A stretch of 64,000 nt of DNA from Gracilimonas sp. (GCA_022450045.1 JAKURD010000014.1:20025-84024); one strand, 5' to 3'. Shown: positions 8,237 through 17,598, numbered from the stretch's first letter. Notes: generated by a model from the letters alone, not told the origin. A program made the numbers and translations.

Positions 8237-10042
8237 TTGGATAAGAATACAGCCACCGGATTTGTTTTAATATTTTTGCTGATGCTGGGATGGTTTTATT
8301 TTACCATGCCTTCCGAAGAAGAATTGGCACAACAACAACAGGAACAAGCTCTCCAGGACAGCCTTGCTCAGATAGAACAAAATCAGCAGGATTCTTTAAA
8401 CCAACTTGATGAAGCTGAGGCTGAAGAACAGGAAAGAAGGGACCCAGTTATAAGTGAAGATGTGGATGAGGTACCTGAAGTAAGAGGGTTGTTTGCAAAC
8501 AGCCCGGTTTCTGAGCAAAAGAAAATTGAGGTAGCTACCCCTCTTTATACCGTCACGTTCACCAATCGAGGTGCAGGGCCGAGTTCTTTTTTATTGAATG
8601 AATATGATACCTGGGATGGCCGCCCGGTTCAGCTTATTGATGATACCACGCGATCGGCTTATAACATCGGTTTCTTATCTACCGAAAATTACAATGTTGA
8701 AACTCAAAATATTTTGTTTCGCCAGGTTACACAGGGGAACTCCATTAATATTTCTTCCGGTGAGCAACGTGAAGTTCGTTATGAGTTGGAGCTTGAGGAT
8801 GGCCGGGAACTTATTATCACGTATTTACTGAATGGTAATAACTACGAAATTGATGCTGATGTTCAATTTGCAGGACTTCAGGATTATGTGGTTGGCGGTG
8901 ATATCGATTTTGGCTGGACCGCCCCTCTAAATTTCACCGAAAAAGATCCTACGCAGGATGCACTTGAAACGGCTGCGTATGTATATGCCGGCGGTGAACT
9001 TGAAAAATTCAAGCTGACTGAACCCGGACGTAACGAAACTACGATCAACGGTAATATTGATTGGGTTGCTACGAAAACGAAATTTTTTACTCAGTTGATC
9101 AAGCCATTATCCCAAACAGATGCTGCGTTGCTTACAGGAGAGGTTACGGGAGCTATTGATAATCAGAATACCGATCACAGATATACATCTTCCATCAGAA
9201 CCAATTTTGATGATCAGGGTGAGGCCTCTTTTCGGCTCTATCTGGGACCGTTAAAATATCGCGAAGTTACCAAGGTCGACGATCATGCCTATGATATGGT
9301 TGATTTGGGTTGGAGCTGGTTACGCTGGTTCTCGGATCCTTTTGTGCGCTGGATGGTGATCCCGTTCTTTGAATTTATGTCCCGATTTACAGCCAACTAT
9401 GGGATCATTATCATTGTGTTCGCCTCTTTGGTGAAATTGGTATTGTCTCCGCTTACTTATAAGAGTTACAAAAGTATGGCCGCAATGGGCGAACTTCAGC
9501 CCCAAATGAAGGAGATACAGGAGAAGTACAAAGACAACCCGCAGAAGCAGCAAAAAGCAACCATGGATCTATACCGTAAGAATAAGGTGAATCCGCTGGG
9601 TGGCTGTTTGCCGAACTTACTACAGTTTCCAATCCTGATTACACTTTGGCGCTATTTCCAGAATTCAATTCAGATCCGCCAGGAAGAATTTTTGTGGGCG
9701 GGTGATTTATCCGCACCGGATTATATACTGAACCTACCATTTGAAATTCCATTTTTAGGTGATCAGATCGCCGGATTTGTATTATTGATGACGGCGGCTA
9801 TGATGGTTCAAAGTAAGCTTACCGGTGGAATGAGTGGTGGGGGCGGAAGTAGCCCTATGGCCGGACAAATGAAAGTACTACAGTACATTTTCCCGGTCAT
9901 GCTGTTGTTCATCTTTAACAACTTTGCTTCCGGACTGAGTTTGTACTACCTCATATTCAACGTGCTTTCCATTATTCAGCAATTCTTCATCAAGCGCAGT
10001 TTGCATGGAGATAAAGACGGAAAAGAAGTAGCTAAAGCTTAG
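8237..10042 (+). CDS. yidC: Membrane protein insertase YidC
   Basis: 601 residues. Inserts and folds inner-membrane proteins, with or without SecYEG. An N-terminal anchor (TGFVLIFLLMLGWFYFTMP) is followed by an acidic Q/E-rich linker, then the large periplasmic beta domain (about residues 90-345). The conserved transmembrane core runs from ANYGIIIIVFASLVKLVLSP, through the cytoplasmic loop KSMAAMGELQPQMKEIQEKY and GGCLPNLLQFPILITLWRYF, to the last helices (VLQYIFPVMLLFIFNN, LSLYYLIFNVLSIIQQ). Start is TTG at 8237; no ATG fits. It follows rnpA closely, as is usual. Full length for the Gram-negative type. Confidence 0.97.
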   Translation: MDKNTATGFVLIFLLMLGWFYFTMPSEEELAQQQQEQALQDSLAQIEQNQQDSLNQLDEAEAEEQERRDPVISEDVDEVPEVRGLFANSPVSEQKKIEVATPLYTVTFTNRGAGPSSFLLNEYDTWDGRPVQLIDDTTRSAYNIGFLSTENYNVETQNILFRQVTQGNSINISSGEQREVRYELELEDGRELIITYLLNGNNYEIDADVQFAGLQDYVVGGDIDFGWTAPLNFTEKDPTQDALETAAYVYAGGELEKFKLTEPGRNETTINGNIDWVATKTKFFTQLIKPLSQTDAALLTGEVTGAIDNQNTDHRYTSSIRTNFDDQGEASFRLYLGPLKYREVTKVDDHAYDMVDLGWSWLRWFSDPFVRWMVIPFFEFMSRFTANYGIIIIVFASLVKLVLSPLTYKSYKSMAAMGELQPQMKEIQEKYKDNPQKQQKATMDLYRKNKVNPLGGCLPNLLQFPILITLWRYFQNSIQIRQEEFLWAGDLSAPDYILNLPFEIPFLGDQIAGFVLLMTAAMMVQSKLTGGMSGGGGSSPMAGQMKVLQYIFPVMLLFIFNNFASGLSLYYLIFNVLSIIQQFFIKRSLHGDKDGKEVAKA

Positions 10043-10054
10043 GTTTTACGATTT

Positions 10055-10092
10055 GATGTTATGTGTTAACTTAACCGTTCACATGTAACATC
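10055..10092. terminator. Hairpin after yidC
   Basis: GATGTTA-TGTG at 10055-10065 pairs with CACA-TG-TAACATC at 10080-10092. It lies just after the yidC stop and 9 nt before the next start, so it probably reduces read-through. Confidence 0.5.
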
Positions 10093-10101
10093 AGGATCAT
10101 T

Positions 10102-11016
10102 TTGCTTAGTAAAGCACTTTTACACTTTCCCCAATTTCGATTTCGGGACGGAGAAAAACGTCTCCGGAATTCTATTCTGAAAAAGACATTTGTCAACCTG
10201 CCCGAGGAAAGGGTGCGCCTGAAACTCATTGACTTTTTTACCAAGGAAGCAGGAATCCCGGGTTCGCGAATTTCCTTTGAAAGTCCGGTTAACCTGGCTG
10301 GGGATAAGTCCAAATCCCGAACCGACATCATTTGCTACGACAAGGATTTTAAGCCGCTGCTTTTGGCGGAATGTAAGGCGCCGGATATTAAGATAGATGA
10401 AAAAGCTGCTATTCAAGTGGCTCGATACAACCAAAAAGTAGGAGCGCCTTTCGTATTGGTAAGCAATGGAATTTTGGATTTTTGGTTTAAAATTGAAGGT
10501 GAACAGATCATTCCGCAAGAAGAGATACCCAAACCTTTCAGCCCAAAGAATGAAATTATTAGGTCACTAACTTATTGGGAAGAGAGAGCCTTTATTGGGC
10601 ATCATTTAAAGCCTGTTGGAAGAGCGTTTGCGAAAACTTCCTGTGCTTCCCTTTTTAGTGATCCGCATCAGCCTGTCAGGTTTCTGAGTTTTGATGGATT
10701 CCCGGAAGAGTTTGCGTTAGGACATTACTATCGCATCTATGGGATAAAAGAGAATGTGAAAATAGGAGTCAGTATAGCAGCCAATCCCTATGGAGGAACA
10801 AGATTGAACGTTGTGTTGAACCAGGGCGGAGCCAATACTGCTTTCTTTACAACTTCCCTGAACTTGATAGCAGAACAGGAAAATATGAATACCGAAATTC
10901 ATTCATCAAAAGGCAGATTAGAAATTGACCTAACCAATGAAACTGGCTTTGATCTCAATAAAAATATCGGGGATATGGTACCGGAATTTCACTGTCTTTT
11001 GCTTAAACATTCCTAA
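10102..11016 (+). CDS. HsdR N-terminal-like nuclease-fold protein
   Basis: 304 residues. Residues ~10-140 match the type I restriction enzyme R N-terminal domain found as a stand-alone protein in many Bacteroidota: RLKLIDFFTKEAG, then SRTDIICYDKDFKPLLLAECKA with the D...ECK signature of PD-(D/E)XK nucleases, and ARYNQKVGAPFVLVSNGILDF. The C-terminal ~150 residues are not recognised. There are no hsdM or hsdS genes here, so it is not a restriction system. A role in DNA metabolism is a guess. Start TTG at 10102 right after a hairpin. Confidence 0.75.
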   Translation: MLSKALLHFPQFRFRDGEKRLRNSILKKTFVNLPEERVRLKLIDFFTKEAGIPGSRISFESPVNLAGDKSKSRTDIICYDKDFKPLLLAECKAPDIKIDEKAAIQVARYNQKVGAPFVLVSNGILDFWFKIEGEQIIPQEEIPKPFSPKNEIIRSLTYWEERAFIGHHLKPVGRAFAKTSCASLFSDPHQPVRFLSFDGFPEEFALGHYYRIYGIKENVKIGVSIAANPYGGTRLNVVLNQGGANTAFFTTSLNLIAEQENMNTEIHSSKGRLEIDLTNETGFDLNKNIGDMVPEFHCLLLKHS

Positions 11017-11097
11017 ACCGTTTGGTCGATATTCATTGGGTATTTCTGTATCCTTCAGGTCGTAAAAATCATTTCAAACCATTTTATTTAAAGAACA

Positions 11098-12435
11098 ATG
11101 ATGCACCAAAAACACCGCGAAAAGTTATTCTCACTATTTGATGACGGACAACAAGGTGCCGTTTTTATTCAGGGTTCAGAAATTTTATACCGCAATGAAA
11201 CGGATTACGAATATCCCTTTCGGCAGGAGTCCAATTTCTGGTATTTGACAGGAGTGAATGAGCCTGAATGTGCATTGATCCTGGATCTGAAGACGGAGGA
11301 ATATCATTTATTCGTTCCCAAAAGAGATGCGCAATTTGCTGTGTGGCACGGCTATGTGAAATCGCAGGATGCATGGCAGGAGCAGTACAATCCGGATCAT
11401 CTGCATTATACCAATGAGATTCTTACGGTGATGAATGAGCTCAATCCGGACAAGGTGTATTGCCTGAATGACCTGGATGCCGAGCTGATAGAAGATCTTG
11501 ATCGCAGCTTTGAAGCGGATATCGAAACCCTGCAAGATGCGCTTACTTACTGCCGTGTTATTAAGACGGATGAAGAACTTGAATACATGCGCAAATCGGC
11601 AAAGGTGAATAATCTTGCCCATACCGAAGTGATGAAAGCGATCAAGCCGGGGATGTATGAATATGAGCTGAAGGCTTTATTTACCAAGATTCAGTATGAA
11701 CACGGCCTGCAACAGGATGCCTATAACGGAATTTTTGCCGGTGGAAAAAACGCTGCTATTCTTCATTATGTGGAAAATACTAGTCAGATAAAAGATGGAG
11801 ACCTGTTTTTACTGGATGCCGGACATGAATATCAAGGTTATGCTTCGGATATCACACGTACTTATCCTGCCAATGGGAAATTTACTGATCTGCAGGCGGG
11901 CGTATATGATGCGGTGTTGAATGCCCTTAACAGTTCCATTGAAAAAGTAGAAACCGGAGCGAAAATGGAAGATTTACATCTTCATGCAGCCCAAACCATC
12001 ATGGAAGGATTGAAAGATGCAGGTGTTGTTAAAGGCTCAGTTGATGATATGATGGAAAACGACATTTTTGCATTATTCTTTCCTCATGGCTTAGGGCACT
12101 TCCTCGGACTGGATACTCATGACGTTGGCGGTTATCCGAAAGGAGTGGAACGTATTGACCGTCCTGGAATTAAGTTTTTGAGAGCTCGCCGCGATTTGCA
12201 GCCTGGAATGGTGGTGACTATAGAACCCGGAGCGTATTTTATTCCGGCACTGTTAATTCCGGCACTTGAAGACGATATTCAATCAAAATTCCTGAATGCG
12301 AAGAAGATCACCAAGATGTTTGAGTTCGGTGGAATTCGTATCGAGGATAATATTGTGGTAACTGAAGAGGGCTATGAAAACCTAACGGATGTACCGAAAG
12401 AACGAGAAAAAGTGGAGAGATTGATCAAAGGTTAA
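11098..12435 (+). CDS. pepP: Xaa-Pro aminopeptidase
   Basis: 445 residues. Cytoplasmic M24B metallopeptidase that releases an N-terminal residue before proline. The N-terminal creatinase-like domain (about residues 1-170) includes FRQESNFWYLTGVNEPECAL. The catalytic pita-bread domain has all five metal ligands: Asp pair in LLDAGHEYQGYASDITRTYP, His in FFPHGLGHFLGLDTHD, Glu in VVTIEPGAYF and Glu in GIRIEDNIVVTEEG. Two ATG codons start the frame; 11098 is the first. Length is typical. Confidence 0.93.
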   Translation: MMHQKHREKLFSLFDDGQQGAVFIQGSEILYRNETDYEYPFRQESNFWYLTGVNEPECALILDLKTEEYHLFVPKRDAQFAVWHGYVKSQDAWQEQYNPDHLHYTNEILTVMNELNPDKVYCLNDLDAELIEDLDRSFEADIETLQDALTYCRVIKTDEELEYMRKSAKVNNLAHTEVMKAIKPGMYEYELKALFTKIQYEHGLQQDAYNGIFAGGKNAAILHYVENTSQIKDGDLFLLDAGHEYQGYASDITRTYPANGKFTDLQAGVYDAVLNALNSSIEKVETGAKMEDLHLHAAQTIMEGLKDAGVVKGSVDDMMENDIFALFFPHGLGHFLGLDTHDVGGYPKGVERIDRPGIKFLRARRDLQPGMVVTIEPGAYFIPALLIPALEDDIQSKFLNAKKITKMFEFGGIRIEDNIVVTEEGYENLTDVPKEREKVERLIKG

Positions 12436-12469
12436 CCGTTATTCGTTGATTCGTTAATGGGAGGGTAAA

Positions 12470-12919
12470 TTGACAAATAAAAAATCGAAAATAGCTACTT
12501 TTGAAGATCTGTTAGTGTGGCAGGTTTCAAGGGATTTGAGACAACGGGTCTCACGCATTTGTGAAGAGTTACCCAAAGAAGAGACTTACAAATTAAAAGA
12601 TCAGATGCTAAGAGCTTCACGTTCGGTAACTGCGAATATTGCTGAAGGATATGGCCGATTCCATTTTCAGGAAAATATTCAATTTTGCCGACAAGCACGA
12701 GGCTCCTTATACGAATTAATTGATCATTTGTCTTGCGGATTTGACGAAGGTTATTTCAAAAAAGCCGAAGTTTCCAAATTAAAGAGGGAAACCATCAGAG
12801 CGATCAAACTTGTCAACGGATATATTGGTTATTTGAACAAGTCGAAGATTAATCATGTTAAAGAACCCGAAATCGATTACACAATTAAGGGTTCAACGAA
12901 TAACGAAATAAACGAATAA
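12470..12919 (+). CDS. Four-helix-bundle protein (23S rRNA intervening-sequence protein family)
   Basis: 149 residues. The pattern FEDLLVWQVSRDLRQRV, LKDQMLRASRSVTANIAEGYG and QFCRQARGSLYELIDHL is that of the S23/four-helix-bundle family. These small proteins form helical bundles and are often inside 23S rRNA insertions or scattered in genomes; function unknown. TTG start at 12470. The gene is bracketed by inverted motifs: GTTATTCGTT upstream (12437-12446) and AACGAATAAC repeated downstream (12897-12920). Such brackets hint at an inserted unit between pepP and ispH. Confidence 0.85.
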   Translation: MTNKKSKIATFEDLLVWQVSRDLRQRVSRICEELPKEETYKLKDQMLRASRSVTANIAEGYGRFHFQENIQFCRQARGSLYELIDHLSCGFDEGYFKKAEVSKLKRETIRAIKLVNGYIGYLNKSKINHVKEPEIDYTIKGSTNNEINE

Positions 12920-12925
12920 CGAACC

Positions 12926-14176
12926 TTGGCAAGAAAGAAGTTTGACATACCGGAGATATATCAGTCACCGATCATCCGTAAGGTGAAAGAAGCGACAAAG
13001 ATCATCGACCCGATGAAAAAAGATCTGAAACCCACACTGCTCGATTTCGGTCCGGTACAGTTCTACATTCCCCGCTATTTTGGATTTTGCTATGGCGTAG
13101 AAAATGCGATCGACATTGCGTACCGAACAGTGGCAGAAAATCAGGATAAGGATATTTACCTGTTGAGTGAGATGATCCACAATCCCACCGTAAATGAAGA
13201 TCTTCAGAAAAAAGGAGTAAAGTTTTTATTTGATACGGATGGCACGGAACGCATTCCCATTTCTTCACTGAACTCTGATGATATCGTGATCGTACCGGCA
13301 TTTGGAACCACGTTGGAAATTCAGGAACGACTGAAAGAAGTAGGCATCGACCCTTATCAATACAATACTACCTGTCCTTTTGTGGAGAAGGTTTGGAAAC
13401 GTGGGAAGCAGCTTGGTAAGAAAGATTACAGCTTGGTTGTTCATGGGAAACATCAGCACGAAGAAACACGGGCAACCTTTTCTCACAGTGCGGATCATTC
13501 CGAAGTAGTGGTAGTTCTAAACCCCGAAGAAGCACGGATCCTTGCGGCTATCCTTACCGAAGAAAGACCACTTTCAGATTTCGAGAAATATTTTGGCCAT
13601 AAAGCTACTCCGGGTTTTAATCCGCTGGAAGATATGGTACGCTTTGGAGTTATCAATCAAACGACCATGCTGGCTACAGAAACACAGCAAGTGATGGAGA
13701 TTCTCCGTGAAGCAGCCATTAAGCGATATGGGGAGGCAGATATCCTTGACCACTTTGCAGAGACCTCAGACACGCTTTGTTATGCCACCAATGAGAATCA
13801 GTCGGCAACCCTGGTCCTGGCTGAAACCGATGCAGATCTGGCTCTTGTGGTAGGCGGTTACAATTCGTCGAACACCATGCATTTGGTTGAGATCCTTGAA
13901 CACAAATTTCCAACCTACCACGTGCGGGATAACGGTGAGCTTTCAAAGGGTAAGATCCTGTATTTTAATCAATGGGATAAAGAGATGAAGGAAACAGAAA
14001 ACTGGCTTTCATCTGATCAGAAACCCCTGAAAATAGCATTAACCTCAGGTGCTTCCTGCCCTGATATTTTAGTTGACGAAGTACTGCTTCAGGTTCTGGA
14101 ATACTTTGAGGGAACCAAAGAGGTGGATGAAGTGATTGCTCCATTCGAGGTAAAGCTGGAACAGGATGAAGCTTAA
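12926..14176 (+). CDS. ispH: 4-hydroxy-3-methylbut-2-enyl diphosphate reductase
   Basis: 416 residues. Last step of the MEP pathway: reduces HMBPP to IPP and DMAPP with a [4Fe-4S] cluster, in the cytoplasm. The three cluster Cys are in FGFCYGVENAID, NTTCPFVEKVWKRG and TSGASCPDILVDEVL. Substrate-binding motifs VHGKHQHEETRAT and GGYNSSNTMHLVE are present. It belongs to the long (~400-residue) IspH class. TTG start at 12926. Its products would feed any isoprenoid chemistry, including the terpene-type enzyme at 57.3 kb. Confidence 0.96.
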   Translation: MARKKFDIPEIYQSPIIRKVKEATKIIDPMKKDLKPTLLDFGPVQFYIPRYFGFCYGVENAIDIAYRTVAENQDKDIYLLSEMIHNPTVNEDLQKKGVKFLFDTDGTERIPISSLNSDDIVIVPAFGTTLEIQERLKEVGIDPYQYNTTCPFVEKVWKRGKQLGKKDYSLVVHGKHQHEETRATFSHSADHSEVVVVLNPEEARILAAILTEERPLSDFEKYFGHKATPGFNPLEDMVRFGVINQTTMLATETQQVMEILREAAIKRYGEADILDHFAETSDTLCYATNENQSATLVLAETDADLALVVGGYNSSNTMHLVEILEHKFPTYHVRDNGELSKGKILYFNQWDKEMKETENWLSSDQKPLKIALTSGASCPDILVDEVLLQVLEYFEGTKEVDEVIAPFEVKLEQDEA

Positions 14177-14205
14177 TTATTGAAACCGTTAATCGAAAAC
14201 TTAAT

Positions 14206-14534
14206 AACTAACGTGCGTTTATATAATTATTCTCGTTAAAGCTTTTGAGTCACGGCCTGACGGCTTACAGTCCGCCTGACCGTTTTCATTCAGCCCCATC
14301 CCTCAGACGAGGTATTCGTCAGATGGATCTCATGGCTATTTTAAAAGGATAAAATGGATGCTTGTGGTCATTCCCGTGGAGACGGGAATCTAAGTATGGC
14401 CATTCATTCCGTATTCGATTCCTAATAAACTTAGCCCTATTTTTTTAGCATAATACTTTTCAAACAGGCTGTTCGCTGCGAAATGATCCTTCAACGTGCT
14501 AAACAGATGGTCCTTAAATCGAATTCACGTTAAC
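14206..14534. repeat. Intergenic hairpin repeat (family R2), diverged copy
   Basis: The 385-bp gap before yjbQ is filled by a copy of the R2 family. It begins near TAACGTGCGT (14209) and ends at GAATTCACGTTAA (near 14534). The core hairpin ATTCCCGT-ggag-ACGGGAAT is near 14371-14390. An extra ~130 bp with TCAGACGAGG/TCGTCAGATGG-type inverted motifs replaces the left half seen in other copies. Nothing coding is supported. Confidence 0.6.
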
Positions 14535-14562
14535 CAATCAACTAATAACAAATAACGAAAAA

Positions 14563-14982
14563 ATGTGGATCCAAAAAGAAATTCAGCTTTCGCCCAAATC
14601 CCGTGGATACCACATTGTCACGGACGAGATCCTTCGGGAAATACCTGAGATCAAAGACATCCAAACCGGACTGGCACATATCTTCATTCAACATACCAGT
14701 GCCGGTTTGACCATTAACGAAAATGCTGACCCATCGGTTCGCCGGGATTTTGAATCACACTTCAACCGGGCTGTTCCGGAAGATACATCACTATATGAAC
14801 ACACCCTGGAAGGAACCGATGACATGACTTCACACATAAAAAGCTCTTTGATGGGATCCTCGGTAACCGTTCCGATAACCGGTGGTCGTTTTAATATGGG
14901 CAAGTGGCAGGGGATTTATCTGTGCGAACACAGAAATCGTGGCGGTGGCAGGAAGCTGGTTGTTACCATTCAGGGTGAATAG
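14563..14982 (+). CDS. yjbQ: YjbQ family protein (UPF0047)
   Basis: 139 residues, the usual length. Shows IQHTSAGLTINENADPSVR, GTDDMTSHIKSSLMGSS and ITGGRFNMGKWQGIYLCEHR, the conserved blocks of the family. The conserved His and acidic residues are thought to bind metal. Members are annotated as secondary thiamine-phosphate synthases from weak side activity; the real role is unclear. Monocistronic, with a repeat element just upstream. Confidence 0.9.
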   Translation: MWIQKEIQLSPKSRGYHIVTDEILREIPEIKDIQTGLAHIFIQHTSAGLTINENADPSVRRDFESHFNRAVPEDTSLYEHTLEGTDDMTSHIKSSLMGSSVTVPITGGRFNMGKWQGIYLCEHRNRGGGRKLVVTIQGE

Positions 14983-14995
14983 TTATCATAGTTAG

Positions 14996-15571
14996 TTAAA
15001 TGCCCTTGCGGATCCGAAGCAGGCGATCGATGGGGCCTCGATTGTCAGTCGGCAGTTCATAATCGTGATGCTTGTTCGCATACTTCACATCCTCTGAAGA
15101 AAAGAAAGCTTCCGGGTCTATCTTATTAACGATATTATAGACATTATTTATCTTTTTTCGTTTAATGATGCTGAATATCACCTTCACGTCATTGAAGCCG
15201 CCTTTCCCGTCAATACTGGTTAATGCCACTCCGGCCTCCTTGAGTGCTTCGATCAGCTCCTCTGATTTGTGCAGCGTGATGATCCGAACTAAAACGGTTC
15301 CGACTTTCATCTTGTCTTCAATATAAAGCCCCATAAAAGTGCCAGCTGAAAACCCGGCAGCGTAGGCGATGTAATTTACCCAGTTATCCAGATTATTAAG
15401 TATTTGAGCTACAATGATGACCCAAATAAGTACTTCAAAGAAGCCAAGCAGCGCTGACCGCAACTTATATCCTCGTGAAACCATTGTAATGCGAATAGTG
15501 CCGAGTGATACATCAGCAATTCGTGATAAGAAAATTATTAGTGGGAGCGTTAGTGTGGAAAATTCAGCCAT
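14996..15571 (-). CDS. DUF5698/DUF2179 (UPF0316) membrane protein
   Basis: 191 residues. Three hydrophobic helices in the first ~90 residues (TLPLIIFLSRIADVSLGTIR, FFEVLIWVIIVAQILNNL, NYIAYAAGFSAGTFMGLYI) are followed by a soluble DUF2179-type domain with the GKGGFNDVKVIFSIIKRKKI segment. Predicted inner-membrane protein of unknown function, sometimes discussed as a regulator. Convergent with yjbQ, 13 nt apart. Confidence 0.87.
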   Translation of the reverse strand: MAEFSTLTLPLIIFLSRIADVSLGTIRITMVSRGYKLRSALLGFFEVLIWVIIVAQILNNLDNWVNYIAYAAGFSAGTFMGLYIEDKMKVGTVLVRIITLHKSEELIEALKEAGVALTSIDGKGGFNDVKVIFSIIKRKKINNVYNIVNKIDPEAFFSSEDVKYANKHHDYELPTDNRGPIDRLLRIRKGI

Positions 15572-15740
15572 ATTGAGAAGTAATTAAAGCGTTAAATATA
15601 AGCATAAATAATACGACAGTGAACAGGAGTCTGAATAAAAAAGCAGGCTTTTATTCCTATTACTTGTGAAGTTTAGATCTCTAATATCCTGCAAATAATT
15701 CTTGATAGTGGAGGGAAATAACCCTTATCTTTAAAGCCTT

Positions 15741-15839
15741 GGGCAAGTCCTATACAGCCAGCTCCCTTTGAACTCCGTCAGGGCAGGAATGCAGCAGCGG
15801 TAATTTGGTCGTAGCGGCGTGATATAGGTCGCTTGCCCA
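15741..15839 (+). ncRNA. ffs: Bacterial small SRP RNA (4.5S type)
   Basis: About 99 nt. The outer stem pairs GGGCAAGTCC... at 15741 with ...GCTTGCCC ending at 15839. The conserved apical part AGGGCAGGAATGCAGCAGC (15780-15798) has the GGAA tetraloop and the asymmetric loop recognised by Ffh. A T-run follows directly (15840-15848). The RNA is the core of the signal recognition particle for co-translational targeting. Confidence 0.9.
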
Positions 15840-15868
15840 TTTTTTATTTATGGAAGTTTTATCCAATG

Positions 15869-15904
15869 AAAAGCCCTGCACATGTTTAATGTGCAGGGCT
15901 TTTT
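15869..15904. terminator. Strong bidirectional terminator
   Basis: AAAAGCCCTGCACAT (15869-15883) pairs perfectly with ATGTGCAGGGCTTTT around a GTTTA loop. T-runs on both strands. It separates ffs from the convergent DUF2911 gene. Confidence 0.9.
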
Positions 15905-15924
15905 AATTTTACGCAGTGTAATGA

Positions 15925-16473
15925 TTACATGGTTTCAATAGGAACCGGTACCCGGGTAGTACCCCAGTGTAGGTTTAAATGAGCTTTAGTGTCAGATAGC
16001 TCATTGAAATAGATCTCGAACCACTCAAGATCAGAACCTTCAGCGGGTTTTGCAGTTACCCGTATGACATCCTCTGCTTCATCATATTGCGTTCCCCAGG
16101 AAAGCTTTTCATTAAGGATAATCGTCCATTCATTCATTCCCGGAATAGTATATAAAGAATAGGTTCCGGCCTCTACGCTTTTTCCTCCAAACATGACATC
16201 ATCAGAAAATGTGATGGCCGTAGATTCATTTGCGCCGGTTCTCCAAACACTTCCAATGGGAGCCAAAGGAGTACCCTCACCAAAGTAACCACGTTCTCTA
16301 AGAGCCGGACGACCATAGGTTACAGTCACTTCAGTTGTGCCTATAGTTTGACTGACGGCAGCATTAGGGCTGGCTCTGTTATTATCGTTTCCTCGTTCTT
16401 GAGCAAAGGTTGACCCGGCTATAAAAAAGAAGGCCAAAATTGGTAAAAAAAGAAATTTTATCAGTTTTTTCAT
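15925..16473 (-). CDS. DUF2911 exported protein
   Basis: 182 residues. Signal peptide FLFLPILAFFFIAGSTFAQ, then the DUF2911 domain: VSQTIGTTEVTVTYGRPALRE, PIGSVWRTGANESTAITF, VEAGTYSLYTIPGMNEWTII. The family is common in Bacteroidota and has no known function; the protein should be periplasmic or surface-attached. Followed 21 nt downstream of the amidohydrolase start region on the same strand, so the two could be cotranscribed. Confidence 0.88.
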   Translation of the reverse strand: MKKLIKFLFLPILAFFFIAGSTFAQERGNDNNRASPNAAVSQTIGTTEVTVTYGRPALRERGYFGEGTPLAPIGSVWRTGANESTAITFSDDVMFGGKSVEAGTYSLYTIPGMNEWTIILNEKLSWGTQYDEAEDVIRVTAKPAEGSDLEWFEIYFNELSDTKAHLNLHWGTTRVPVPIETM

Positions 16474-16494
16474 TGTACCGTAATTTAAAGGTTA

Positions 16495-17598
16495 TCAATT
16501 AGATTCAAACAAAGATTCATCAATGCCCGGTATTATTTTTAGGGCATTCTTATAATACACTTTTTTTAACACTTCATCGGGTAGATCCAATCCATACATT
16601 TGCCAAAAAGCATGGCGGCGGCGAAAATAGTCAAAATACTCATCGTCACTTTCCAATACCCTGAAATAAGTGTGAAATTCTACGGGCCGGTAAGTGTCTT
16701 TCCCAAATAAAAGGCGGTCCTGATACTTGATAAAGAATTCCTTGGCAAATCTCGGCTGCCGCCCAAGTTCAGCAATAATGGCAGCCGTCTCCGTGTACAC
16801 ATTAGGGAATTCATCCAAATGTTCACCAAGACGGGTAAGGTCATTGGCCATCCAACCGAAATGTGCGTTGATGAAAGTAGTTTCAGTATGCTTTCGGAAT
16901 ACGTTCCACTGTTCCTGCATCACTACTTCCCAGCTTGGATAGCGAGTTGAATCACCGCGGTGGCGATCAGGAAAGTTCTTCATTTCGAGCCAACGCTCGT
17001 TGGTATTATCAATTGGTTCCCAAAATTCAGCAGGTTCTCCGGTATGAATGAGAACAGGTATTCCCAGTTCTCCGGCTTTGGCCCAAACAGGATCAATCCG
17101 TGGATCATCTGTTTGCACACGGTTTCCTTCGGAGTTCAAAACAGCGAGACCCAGGTTCTTGAATATCTTCACTCCGCGGGCACCGTTGTTATAATCTTCC
17201 TGAAGCTGAGCTACGGCTCGTTTGGTCCAGCCGGGTTCATCAATACCGTCAAAATCGATATTCGCAAAGACCACAAAACGACCGGGAGCCTGCTCTTTGG
17301 CGGCATCCACCATCTCTTTGAGTGTTTCCCCGGAACGGCCACTCAGGTTTACCAGCACTTTCATATTCAGGCTGTCCATTTCTCGTGCGGTCTGTTTCAG
17401 ATCCATGGACCCCATTCTCCAAAGATGAGAGTGCACATCCACAAATGGATATTTGGCGGAAGTAACCTCTTCCCCCGGCACCACCAGAGTGGATTCTGGC
17501 TGATATTCTTCGAAGGTCATAGTGGTGTCGGCCTGGTGTTGAGCAAAAGAAAGATCAACGGGTATAAGAAACAGTAATAACAGGGTAAGGGTCTTCAT
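16495..17598 (-). CDS. Exported amidohydrolase-family protein
   Basis: 367 residues with a signal peptide (LTLLLLFLIPVDLSFAQ). The body resembles Amidohydro_2 TIM-barrel enzymes: FVDVHSHLWRMG near residue 50 (H-x-H metal motif), VLIHTGEPAEFWEP, NAHFGWMANDLTRLG and LLFGKDTYRP, which supply further His and Asp ligands. Likely hydrolase or decarboxylase acting outside the cytoplasm; substrate unknown. A gene-free 200-bp AT-rich stretch separates its start from the cassette at 17.8 kb. Confidence 0.78.
   Translation of the reverse strand: MKTLTLLLLFLIPVDLSFAQHQADTTMTFEEYQPESTLVVPGEEVTSAKYPFVDVHSHLWRMGSMDLKQTAREMDSLNMKVLVNLSGRSGETLKEMVDAAKEQAPGRFVVFANIDFDGIDEPGWTKRAVAQLQEDYNNGARGVKIFKNLGLAVLNSEGNRVQTDDPRIDPVWAKAGELGIPVLIHTGEPAEFWEPIDNTNERWLEMKNFPDRHRGDSTRYPSWEVVMQEQWNVFRKHTETTFINAHFGWMANDLTRLGEHLDEFPNVYTETAAIIAELGRQPRFAKEFFIKYQDRLLFGKDTYRPVEFHTYFRVLESDDEYFDYFRRRHAFWQMYGLDLPDEVLKKVYYKNALKIIPGIDESLFESN

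Noticed and set aside
10102-11016. Type I restriction system
   Set aside because: Only an HsdR N-terminal-like domain is present; no helicase domain, hsdM or hsdS.
16960-17577. 205-residue + strand frame
   Set aside because: Antisense to the amidohydrolase gene with its signal peptide and metal motifs; no family features.
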